A stretch of 64,000 bases of DNA, from NCBI RefSeq assembly GCF_016919175.1, contig NZ_JAFFPU010000024.1:220889-284888 (forward strand), given 5' to 3'. This document shows, in pieces, positions 26,950 through 35,025 of this stretch. The stretch is from Leptospira ainlahdjerensis (GTDB lineage: Bacteria; Spirochaetota; Leptospiria; Leptospirales; Leptospiraceae). How positions within the stretch are numbered: the first letter of the stretch is position 1; every line of letters starts with the position of its first letter. Below the pieces are notes generated by a model. That model saw nothing but the letters and a program-made list of their open reading frames with translations, searched no databases and was not told the origin of the DNA. The translations under genes were made by a program, and so were the position numbers.

Positions 26950-26980
26950 ATAAAAAAACCCCGCTTTTAAGGGCGGGGTT
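26950..26980 (-). terminator. Strong rho-independent terminator of lipL21
   Basis: Read leftward, AACCCCGC pairs with GCGGGGTT (8 bp, GC-rich) around the loop CCTTAAAA, followed by a run of T residues. It lies 28 bases beyond the lipL21 stop. The symmetric arms also give A/T-rich flanks on the right, but the long T-run only follows on the leftward strand. Confidence 0.85.
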
Positions 26981-27008
26981 CATCAAACGAATATTCTAAA
27001 AAATCAGA

Positions 27009-27595
<587 letters not shown>

Positions 27596-27601
27596 AGAAA
27601 A

Positions 27602-27629
27602 AATCTAATACTTCGCCGAGTTTATGCAA
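27602..27629 (-). promoter_or_regulatory. Probable sigma70 promoter of lipL21
   Basis: Read leftward, TTGCAT (-35-like) is followed after 16 bases by TAGATT (-10-like), about 30 bases upstream of the lipL21 start and its AAGGAGAA ribosome-binding site. Both hexamers match consensus at four of six positions. Confidence 0.45.
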
Positions 27630-27671
27630 CACATTTTTTAATAGGTTGCTTTGAAAGATAGATTTCCCTAA

Positions 27672-29264
27672 ATGAATATCAGAGAGAGATTTGCGTCGCA
27701 CTATTTATTTATGTTAAGAAATTTATTATTTTTATTACTTTTCTTGGCTCATCCATTGCTCGCTACGAGTATAATTTTTCTTCCGGGAAAGATAGAGGGT
27801 AACCTGCCGAATTCTTTTCAAAGAATCAATGACAGACCGCAAGAAATTTCCAAATTTGGGGCTTTTTACGCAAACCTGCTCTTAAGGGCCAAAGTAGAGA
27901 CAACGGAGAGGATTCAGGATAAGGAACATTTTGAAAAATTTCGAATCGCTCATTTTGGAAAGGAAGACTTTTCGAAAATTTGCTCCACATTTTCAGCGGA
28001 TATCGTAGTTCGTGACGAACTGAATTTTCAGAATCAAATTTCTCTCGATCGAGCTGTTTATAATTGTACACAGAAACAATTGGATGAACTTCATCTTTCG
28101 GAAAAGTCCGATCTTTTTAGTCTGATGCGTTCTATGACGGAGAAATCGTTTCCTTGGATCCCATCTAAAAAGAGACAGATCGCTCAATCTTATTCAAAAA
28201 AATCGTCAAAAGGGTTGATTTTCGTTATTGATCTCTCCCCGTCTTTTCAAAGGGAAAGAGACGAATGGGTTCAATTCGTAAAAAATGCCTCTTGGGAGTC
28301 GATGACCGGAATCAGAGTTGCGACTTTTACCGAAGGAAAAACTACGATTCTTCCAAAACCGGGTTCACTTTCGGAGCTAAGGACGCAAATTTCCAATTTG
28401 AGGTCGGGTGGAAAGTCTTCTTTAGAAGATCTGTCGGACGCATTGATCAGCGTAAAAAGAATTCTTCTTCAATCCGGACCAAAATCGCAAACGCTTCAGG
28501 ACATAATCGTGCTGACCAATGCGAAGGGAAAAATTCCGAATCCGACTCTTTCCTCAATTTTGCAGGATCTACAATCCGGAGGTTACGGAGTTCGTTTTTT
28601 TACGGCCCCTTATTTTTCACTCTCACAGACTCAGTTTTATAAGGGAATTCTCCGGAAAGATAGTTTCTACGAAATTACGTATTCTCGAAAAGTAAGTACG
28701 GCGAAGGATTCAAAGACGTTGGTCTTTCGCGGAAGAAAGATTTATTTTACATATTCCGAATTGTCTCCGGGACAATCGATTTCCGAGTCTTCTTTAAATC
28801 AGGTTTCCTATTCCGGAAAGTATACCGAGTCGGAATCGATCAACCCTCTAAATTTTACGGAAATTTACGCGGAGCTGACTGGGGATAAAATTCTCGCTTC
28901 GGAGCCTCTGCAAGACAATTTGAGTTTTCTGCTTTCCAACATTCTTTTAAAGGACGAGTTCAAATCGGAAGGACCGGAAATATTGGTTAAGTCGGGTGAG
29001 AAAGCATTTTGGGTTTCTTTACCGACCGGAATCAAAGCGCCGGAAATCGAAGAGCAAGTAAGTTATCAAACGACTTATGTTCCATCAGACGGATCCGTGG
29101 ATGGGGTGAGTAATCTTGCCGGTCTAACGGAAGTGTATAAAGGGAATCCTTCTCAAATTCTGGAATGTACGCCTGTCCAGGTTAGAAATTATTTTCAGAA
29201 TACGAACAAAAGTTCCTTCGATTGTATCGTCCGAGGTCGGGTTCTACAGGTCAAAGGATTATAA
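27672..29264 (+). CDS. Exported von Willebrand factor A-like protein
   Basis: 530 residues from the first ATG. An ATG at 27711 would start directly at the signal peptide (MLRNLLFLLLFLAHPLLA), and neither start has a clear ribosome-binding site. Residues about 175-320 resemble a vWA domain: the strand-MIDAS segment GLIFVIDLSPSFQ contains the DxSxS motif, followed by GIRVATFTEG, SGGKSSLEDLSDALISVKRI and LQDIIVLTNAKG. The threonine and the last aspartate of the canonical MIDAS appear as Ser and Asn, so metal binding is uncertain. The C-terminal 200 residues are beta-rich and unassigned. The stop is 23 bases before the AAA+/HTH gene, suggesting one transcript. Confidence 0.75.
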   Translation: MNIRERFASHYLFMLRNLLFLLLFLAHPLLATSIIFLPGKIEGNLPNSFQRINDRPQEISKFGAFYANLLLRAKVETTERIQDKEHFEKFRIAHFGKEDFSKICSTFSADIVVRDELNFQNQISLDRAVYNCTQKQLDELHLSEKSDLFSLMRSMTEKSFPWIPSKKRQIAQSYSKKSSKGLIFVIDLSPSFQRERDEWVQFVKNASWESMTGIRVATFTEGKTTILPKPGSLSELRTQISNLRSGGKSSLEDLSDALISVKRILLQSGPKSQTLQDIIVLTNAKGKIPNPTLSSILQDLQSGGYGVRFFTAPYFSLSQTQFYKGILRKDSFYEITYSRKVSTAKDSKTLVFRGRKIYFTYSELSPGQSISESSLNQVSYSGKYTESESINPLNFTEIYAELTGDKILASEPLQDNLSFLLSNILLKDEFKSEGPEILVKSGEKAFWVSLPTGIKAPEIEEQVSYQTTYVPSDGSVDGVSNLAGLTEVYKGNPSQILECTPVQVRNYFQNTNKSSFDCIVRGRVLQVKGL

Positions 29265-29287
29265 ACTTTTACTTAAGGGATCCTCAT

Positions 29288-30157
29288 TTGAATTCCGACG
29301 AACATATTTTTATCAGCAACGCTTCGACTTCGGTTAAAATATTAGATCGACTCAAATCTTTTTCCCAAAATCGAATGCCTTTGTTCCTCACCGGCGGGCC
29401 CGGAACGGGGAAAACTTTCATTTCTAGGTTGATCGCAAAATTTTCGGGAAAGGAGCCTGAGGTTCGAATCTTGGAATCCGAAAACCTGGAAAACGAATCG
29501 ACACTTGAAAAAGCTCTTTCCGAAGATCAAAACACTTACTTCGTATTTAAGAATTTTACGAAGTTTCCAAAGGAAGCTCAAGCCTACCTGCTAAAGCGAC
29601 TTCGTGAGAATCAAACGGATTCGAGATTCCTCTTTTTATCCGGAAAAGAATGGAAGCAAAAGCTCGAAGCGGGTGAAATCTTAGAATCCCTTTATCTCGA
29701 AATTTCCAATTACAGATTGGATCTTCCCGATCTACGGGAAAGAAAGGAAGATATCCCGCTTCTTATCAAACATTTTCTTGAGGTATTATCCGATAAATAC
29801 AAAAGAAAGGAAACTCGATTGAGCGAAAAACTCTATCACTTCCTTTTGAATTACGATTTTCCGGGAAACATAAGACAGTTGAGAAATCTTTTGGAGAGTA
29901 TGGTTTCCTTGTTTCCGGTTCGTATTTTAGATACAAAACACCTCCCACCGCAGATGTTTGAACCTTCTTACGTTTATAAAGAATTTATAGAGGTTAGAAC
30001 CGGTATTCCGCTCAGAGATTATGAAAGAGAAATTATAAAGAAAAATCTGATCCTCGTAAACGGAAATCGAGAAAAGGCGGCCAGAATTTTGGGAATTTCC
30101 GAAAGAACGATTTATAGAAAAATTATAGAATTCGATCTTTCCGGCGAAGCAGAATAA
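29288..30157 (+). CDS. Sigma-54-activator-like AAA+ protein lacking GAFTGA, with Fis-type HTH
   Basis: 289 residues from a TTG at 29288 preceded by AAGGGA. An in-frame TTG at 29222 would overlap the upstream gene by 43 bases. The AAA+ part has Walker A FLTGGPGTGKTFISR, the sensor/arginine region LDLPDLRERKEDIPLLIKHFL, and NYDFPGNIRQLRNLLESMV (sensor II), as in bacterial enhancer-binding proteins. The C-terminal Fis helix-turn-helix is NREKAARILGISERTIYRKI. The GAFTGA loop that contacts sigma-54 is absent, and Walker B reads TYFVFKNF without Asp-Glu. It is about 40 residues shorter than normal between Walker A and sensor I. It is probably not a conventional sigma-54 activator. The 3' end overlaps convergent holA by 35 bases. 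Confidence 0.8.
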   Translation: MNSDEHIFISNASTSVKILDRLKSFSQNRMPLFLTGGPGTGKTFISRLIAKFSGKEPEVRILESENLENESTLEKALSEDQNTYFVFKNFTKFPKEAQAYLLKRLRENQTDSRFLFLSGKEWKQKLEAGEILESLYLEISNYRLDLPDLRERKEDIPLLIKHFLEVLSDKYKRKETRLSEKLYHFLLNYDFPGNIRQLRNLLESMVSLFPVRILDTKHLPPQMFEPSYVYKEFIEVRTGIPLRDYEREIIKKNLILVNGNREKAARILGISERTIYRKIIEFDLSGEAE

Positions 30158-31262
30158 AAAAATCCTCCATCTTCCGATTGAAATGGAATTCCGATTCTTC
30201 TTTTTCAGATCCTGTTTTGATTCGAATATTCATATCGATGATAAAGTCATAAAGTTCTCCGATAATCTTATCGGAAAAAAAAGCGGCTTCTTTTCTGAGA
30301 CGATTTCTGACAAAATTTTTTCTAGCGGGACTATAGGACTGAATGTCCAAATATTCATAAATCTCTTCGTCGGAAAGCGTGGCTTCGTATTTTTTTGAAA
30401 TGATTTTGTATTTCCGCAGCTGATCGATTCTTTCCTTTAAGATCGTAAAAAATAGAAGTAGAGAATCTTTTCCTTTTTGGAACTTTCTAAATTCCTTAAA
30501 AAAACGAATCCGGTCCGACTCCATAAAAAAATCGACTAAACCGCTCGAGTTGAGTTCGGAGTTAAAAAAGAGCACGTCTTCGATATCTTGTTTATTAAAA
30601 ACTTTTTTACTAAGATATAGTTTTAGTTTGGAAAGGGATTGTAGATAAGCTCCCATGGAAGGAGGAATTTTGTGCAGAAATTCATCCATCGCATCTTCTT
30701 CCAATTGAACGCCGATTTCTTTGCAAGCCTGGAGAAGCCCGCCTTTGGTTTCGTTTGGATAAAAATTCTTAGTTTTGATAAGATGGGCTTTTCCACCGAA
30801 TAGTTGTAAAACTTTGCTCGGCACTTCCCAGTGATTGTAATGAACTAAAAGCTGAATCGATTCCGGAAAATCAGAGAATCTTTTTTGTAAGGATTCGTTG
30901 TTTTTTCCTTTTCCGCCGGAAACGGGCTTAAAAAAATCCAGACCCGATTTGATGATAAACAATTTCCGATTGGAAAACATATCGAGATTAAAGGCTTCGG
31001 ATTGAAATCTTTCGAAGTCTCCTGGTTCCGAAACAAAGATTACGATTTCGATAGACTCGCCGGTTTTTCGAATCGCTTCCTTATATTTTTCCGCAAGAAT
31101 CTCGAACTCGTAAGATTCTTTAGCGGCTACGAAAACGATGGAAGGCAAATTCTTTCCAAAGTCGGAAAGAAACTCGATCGAATTTTTATATTCTTTTGTT
31201 TTTGCGGCCATTGGTTTCGGGGAAGAATTCGATTTGTTACCGAAAAAATCGGAACATTTCAC
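30123..31262 (-). CDS. holA: DNA polymerase III delta subunit
   Basis: 379 residues from a GTG at 31262. An ATG at 31211 (MAAKTKEYKNS) is an alternative, and neither has a clear ribosome-binding site. The sequence follows the HolA pattern: IVFVAAKESYEFEILAEKYK at the N-terminus, FNLDMFSNRKLFIIKSG, LVHYNHWEVPSKVLQLFG, a middle GGLLQACKEIGVQLEEDA domain, and a helical collar C-terminus (SLLLFFTILKERIDQLRKYK). Delta opens the beta clamp within the clamp loader. The family is weakly conserved, so the call rests on overall domain order. The 3' end overlaps the convergent AAA+ gene. Confidence 0.82.
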   Translation of the reverse strand: MKCSDFFGNKSNSSPKPMAAKTKEYKNSIEFLSDFGKNLPSIVFVAAKESYEFEILAEKYKEAIRKTGESIEIVIFVSEPGDFERFQSEAFNLDMFSNRKLFIIKSGLDFFKPVSGGKGKNNESLQKRFSDFPESIQLLVHYNHWEVPSKVLQLFGGKAHLIKTKNFYPNETKGGLLQACKEIGVQLEEDAMDEFLHKIPPSMGAYLQSLSKLKLYLSKKVFNKQDIEDVLFFNSELNSSGLVDFFMESDRIRFFKEFRKFQKGKDSLLLFFTILKERIDQLRKYKIISKKYEATLSDEEIYEYLDIQSYSPARKNFVRNRLRKEAAFFSDKIIGELYDFIIDMNIRIKTGSEKEESEFHFNRKMEDFFILLRRKDRIL

Positions 31263-31297
31263 TTAAGCTAAGGAATTGATTCTCCGAAGAATAGAAT

Positions 31298-31503
<206 letters not shown>

Positions 31504-31513
<10 letters not shown>

Positions 31514-32067
31514 TTTCCCTTCAGATATTTTTCCCATAATTTGTGATATTGAAAAAACATTCGGATCGGAAACCCGAGAATGTTCGTATAAGATCCTTCG
31601 TATTCTTTCACTGGGCCGTTCGAATCCTGAATTCCATAACTTCCCGCCTTATCAAATGGAGAATGAGTTTCCACGTATTTCCGGATTTGATCGCGATTCC
31701 AATTTTGAAAAGTGACTTTGGAAGAATCGAAAGCGAATTGTTCCAAACCTCGATCGTAGATTCCCAAACCTGAATAAACGATATGTGTGGTTCCGGATAA
31801 GCTCTCTAAGATTTCTACGGCTTCCTGAAAATCGGACGGTTTTTGAAGAATTCTATGATTTTGAACGACGATGGTATCACAAGATACGAGCAATTCGGAG
31901 GCTGACTTCGTACCGAGTTTGGATAATGTGATCCTTTTGAGATATTCTAAAGGGCTTTCCTTTACAAAAGAACTTTCGTCGACGTCTTCCGGCTCGACCC
32001 GAAAATCCAGATCCAGCGATTCCAAAACCTGTTTTCTGCGAGGGGATCTGGATCTAAGGACGATCAT
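31504..32067 (-). CDS. maf: Maf-like nucleoside triphosphate pyrophosphatase
   Basis: 187 residues with the start set at the ATG giving [18 protein letters not shown]. The longer frame to 32142 adds 25 residues not seen in the family. Maf motifs are intact: [10 protein letters not shown] (phosphate-binding loop), the basic/acid pair in [39 protein letters not shown], and [11 protein letters not shown] with the conserved GxYGIQ-type segment. Maf proteins hydrolyse dTTP/UTP or modified nucleotides, and overexpression blocks septation in other bacteria. Its C-terminal end overlaps the small gene at 31298-31513. Confidence 0.92.
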
Positions 32068-32127
32068 AGATCCACAGTTTGAGAAAAGCCTTGCTTTGCA
32101 CCCGTTTTCCTGTCGATATTGGTATGG

Positions 32128-33012
32128 ATGAAAGAGAATCAAAAATCATCTTATCTTCGCGCTTTTTTCTGTTTCCTATTTCTACTTTCAATCGGTCCTA
32201 TTCTCTCTCAAGAAAAAACGAACGATCCAAAGAATTCCAATGAAAATACAAAGATCAGTTCCGAGAAAGATTTGGTTGAAACCGGAAAGTTAGAATCCGT
32301 TCGTAAAAAAGCCTTTCTCGGCTTAAAGGGGATTCGAACCTCTCTTTTGAACTTTGGAAAAAAACAAGATCTAGATAAAATTACGGCGGATTATGGACAG
32401 GCTGAAACTTCGTATCTCAGAGCGGAGTATTCTGCGGCAACGACAGGATTTGAGAACGTCTACAAAGCACTCGTTCCTCTGGAAGAAATTTTGAGAAGAG
32501 ATTACGAGACAAAGGCGATTCAACTGGGGCAAGAGCTGGCTCCTATGATCGTCGCGATTCGATTGGATCAGAAAAATAGAAATCGCAACATTCTCCCGGT
32601 TTTAGAAAAATATTATGTTCGTTCTGGGGAGACCGCAAAAACTTCAGTAAGAGAATTGGGAAAAGGGGAACGTACGACTGCTTTGTATTTTCAAAAACAA
32701 GCATTGATTTCCCTCTATCAAATTAAAATTCTTCTTGGAAAGAGGGAAGATTCCGCAATTTCGCTTTCGGATCGAATTTCAAAAAACAGAATTCTAGAAA
32801 CGGATTATTTAAAACCGGACGAGTTGATCTACTGGGATGATGCGGAAAACAAGCTTCATTCCGAGTCTGAGGAAGAAAGAAAGAAGGATCGAATTCGAAC
32901 CTTGAAATCCTATGAGTGGAAACTCGGGATTTCATCCGGTAAACTTCAGAAAGAAAACGAATCGAAAAACGATTCTCCGTCTCCCGAGAAACAAAATAGT
33001 ACAAAACCTTAA
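32128..33012 (+). CDS. Hypothetical exported protein, helical
   Basis: 294 residues from the ATG at 32128. A TTG nine bases earlier is in frame but without support. The N-terminus [20 protein letters not shown] followed by SIGPILSQ is a cleavable signal peptide. The mature part is highly charged and predicted helical ([60 protein letters not shown]), and resembles TPR-like or coiled-coil helical hairpins without a firm family match. The C-terminal 40 residues are low complexity. It is followed nine bases later by a lipoprotein gene, likely same transcript. Periplasmic location inferred. Confidence 0.78.
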   Translation: MKENQKSSYLRAFFCFLFLLSIGPILSQEKTNDPKNSNENTKISSEKDLVETGKLESVRKKAFLGLKGIRTSLLNFGKKQDLDKITADYGQAETSYLRAEYSAATTGFENVYKALVPLEEILRRDYETKAIQLGQELAPMIVAIRLDQKNRNRNILPVLEKYYVRSGETAKTSVRELGKGERTTALYFQKQALISLYQIKILLGKREDSAISLSDRISKNRILETDYLKPDELIYWDDAENKLHSESEEERKKDRIRTLKSYEWKLGISSGKLQKENESKNDSPSPEKQNSTKP

Positions 33013-33021
33013 TATTTTAAG

Positions 33022-33519
33022 ATGAAGTTCATGAGCTCACCCTATTTAAGAAAAATTTTCGCATTCTTTTTAATCGCAATTTTGCTACCATCGTGTAGAA
33101 GAGGAAGTTTTGATCGTGTAAAAGAACAAAGCTTCCAATATCTTTGCAAAGAATACCTGCTCTTCTGCGATAAGATCATCACTAAAATCGATATGTTTGA
33201 TTGTGATCCCCTGCACAACACTTATGAAAGCGATGGAGCACATTATATCAATAGAGAAGTTCTTGTTGACGACTTAACGATCGAAAAAGATGAAAGGGGT
33301 GTCGAAATTTTCGATCCATATTCGGATAAAAAACCTAAGAAAGAAAAAACCCGTGATACTAGTTCGGACTTTGGAAAGAATATTAGAATCGATTCTAGAA
33401 AACTGATCCGCACTTTCGATACGGAACGCGGAAAACGTCCCGAGGGCGCGACGAACGAAGAATCGATAGAGAATATAAGACCTTGTTATCCGGTAAAACC
33501 AAAATACAATCAGGAGTAA
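33022..33519 (+). CDS. Hypothetical lipoprotein
   Basis: 165 residues. A signal peptide (LRKIFAFFLIAILLPSC) ends at a typical LLPSC lipobox. Either ATG (33022 or 33031) works. The N-terminal mature half has several cysteines (YLCKEYLLFCDKI, FDCD, RPCYP), while the central part is acidic-basic low complexity (FDPYSDKKPKKEKTRDTSSD). No family recognised. It sits between the helical exported protein and the short-chain dehydrogenase gene, six bases before the latter's start, in an apparent operon. Confidence 0.8.
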   Translation: MKFMSSPYLRKIFAFFLIAILLPSCRRGSFDRVKEQSFQYLCKEYLLFCDKIITKIDMFDCDPLHNTYESDGAHYINREVLVDDLTIEKDERGVEIFDPYSDKKPKKEKTRDTSSDFGKNIRIDSRKLIRTFDTERGKRPEGATNEESIENIRPCYPVKPKYNQE

Positions 33520-33525
33520 ATACAA

Positions 33526-34269
33526 TTGAACGATCTATTCAATTTAAAAAATAAAACGGTTCTTGTTACGGGGTCCACCCGAGGAATCGGAAAATACTTT
33601 GCCCAGGGATTTAAAGAAGCCGGAGCTATCGTTTACGGAACGGGTTCTTCGGAGGAATCGGTAAAAAAATTTGCGGGCACTGGCATCAAAGGTTTCGCTG
33701 CGGACATTCGTCAGCCGGACGCGATGACTTCTATCATCGAATCCATTGTAAAAGAACACGGTAAACTGGATGTTTTGGTGAACAACGCCGGGATCGCGGC
33801 AAACAAACCGGCCGCTTTTTTAAAAGAAGACGAGATCGAATCGATCATTCAGACTAACTTCACCGGAGTTTTTAGAACCTGTGCTTCGTATTATAAAATT
33901 CATAAAAAGAAAGGCGGAAATATCATCAACGTTGCTTCCATTCTTGGAATGAGAGGAACTAAATTTGCATCCGTTTATTCCGGTACGAAAGGCGCGGTTA
34001 TCAACATGACGAGGGCCCTGGCTGTCGAATGGATCGGATCCGGTTATCGAGTCAACGCGATATGCCCTGGTTTTATCGATACCGATATGACGGAGATGAT
34101 CAAAGAAAAACCGGAAGTGATGGAACAGATGGTAAAGGCGATTCCGATGGGGAGAATGGGGAAGCCGGAAGATTTAGTCGGAGCCGCGATTTATCTCGCG
34201 AGCGATGCTTCTGCCTATGTTACAGGTCAAACGATCGTTGTGGACGGGGGAATAACCGCGGGACTTTGA
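33526..34269 (+). CDS. Short-chain dehydrogenase/reductase (FabG-like)
   Basis: 247 residues from a TTG with an AGGAG ribosome-binding site 8 bases ahead. Classical SDR motifs: cofactor loop TVLVTGSTRGIGKYFAQGF (TGxxxGIG), VLVNNAGIAANKPA (NNAG), the catalytic Ser-Tyr-Lys as NVASILGMRGTKFASVYSGTKG (YxxxK), and AICPGFIDTDM. The C-terminus DASAYVTGQTIVVDGGI is typical of FabG/gluconate 5-dehydrogenase types. NADP(H)- or NAD(H)-dependent oxidoreductase; substrate not deducible. The 3-oxoacyl-ACP reductase role is possible but the position outside a fatty acid cluster gives no support. Confidence 0.9.
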   Translation: MNDLFNLKNKTVLVTGSTRGIGKYFAQGFKEAGAIVYGTGSSEESVKKFAGTGIKGFAADIRQPDAMTSIIESIVKEHGKLDVLVNNAGIAANKPAAFLKEDEIESIIQTNFTGVFRTCASYYKIHKKKGGNIINVASILGMRGTKFASVYSGTKGAVINMTRALAVEWIGSGYRVNAICPGFIDTDMTEMIKEKPEVMEQMVKAIPMGRMGKPEDLVGAAIYLASDASAYVTGQTIVVDGGITAGL

Positions 34270-34287
34270 AAAAGAGTCTAATCACTG

Positions 34288-34896
34288 ATGATCGTTTTTC
34301 TTCATCCAATCAATCCTGAAAAAAGAAAACTCCAACAGATTTCAGAAAATCTGTTGGAGGGGAAGGTTTATATTTTTCCAACTGACACTGTTTATGCGCT
34401 CGTTGCAGATTCTCAATCAAAGATTGGTGTGGAAAAATTATACGAACTGAAGAATATTCCGAAAAATCAGCCTCTTTCCCTTCTTTGTCCAAACATTTCC
34501 GTGGCTTCGAATTACATTGAATACCTTCCGAATGAAGCGTTTCGTTTAATGAAAAAACTTACGCCGGGACCGTTTACTTTTATTATTCGAGCGAATAAAC
34601 ACCTTCCTCGAGTCTCCTTTTCCAATCAGAAAGAAAAACAAATCGGAATTAGAATTCCCGACGCGATCTATTTGCAAGAATTGATGAAAATCCATCCGAA
34701 TCCGCTTACTTCCACTTCTGTTTTCGCAAACGACGAGTTTATCATTGAAGTAGAATCCTTAGAGGAAATTTATGGATCGCGGATTGAAGCAATTATAGAC
34801 GGTGGAATTGTCGATGTGGAGCTCTCGACTATTCTGGACGTTACCGGGGACGAACTTATTGTTCAAAGAGAAGGTAAGGGCTCGGAGCTTTTATAA
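34288..34896 (+). CDS. YciO/TsaC/Sua5 family protein
   Basis: 202 residues. The N-terminus FLHPINPEKRKLQQISENLL resembles the YciO subgroup (HPxNPQxR), followed by the YrdC-like core EGKVYIFPTDTVYALVADS (FPTDTVYAL), LKNIPKNQPLSLLC, LMKKLTPGPFTFIIRANKH and IGIRIPDA. TsaC/Sua5 makes threonylcarbamoyl-AMP for t6A37 of tRNA; YciO is a close paralogue with weaker activity. tsaE and tsaB are present in this window at 47417-48606, so it may be the pathway's first enzyme here. A perfect 13-bp hairpin lies early in the coding sequence. Confidence 0.85.
   Translation: MIVFLHPINPEKRKLQQISENLLEGKVYIFPTDTVYALVADSQSKIGVEKLYELKNIPKNQPLSLLCPNISVASNYIEYLPNEAFRLMKKLTPGPFTFIIRANKHLPRVSFSNQKEKQIGIRIPDAIYLQELMKIHPNPLTSTSVFANDEFIIEVESLEEIYGSRIEAIIDGGIVDVELSTILDVTGDELIVQREGKGSELL
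34330..34359 (+). other. Perfect 13-bp stem-loop inside the YciO/TsaC coding sequence
   Basis: CTCCAACAGATTT and AAATCTGTTGGAG are exact reverse complements separated by the loop CAGA, starting 42 bases after the ATG at 34288. It encodes KLQQISENLLEG. A perfect 13-bp stem in coding DNA is unexpected by chance and could slow or attenuate expression. No T-run follows. Confidence 0.75.
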
Positions 34897-35025
34897 ATCT
34901 TTTTAAGTACTTCGATCTTGTACATTCCTTCCGAAAAGAAATTCAATTTTTCTAAACGAAAATTCGTCCACTGATATGGATTTCGCTTTAATTTTTAGTA
35001 AATATATTATCGACTACCCTTAAAT

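Noticed and set aside
29455..29480. GGTTCGAATCTTGG stretch resembling a tRNA T-arm
   Set aside because: It lies inside the AAA+ gene in a sensible codon context and no acceptor or anticodon stem is found around it.
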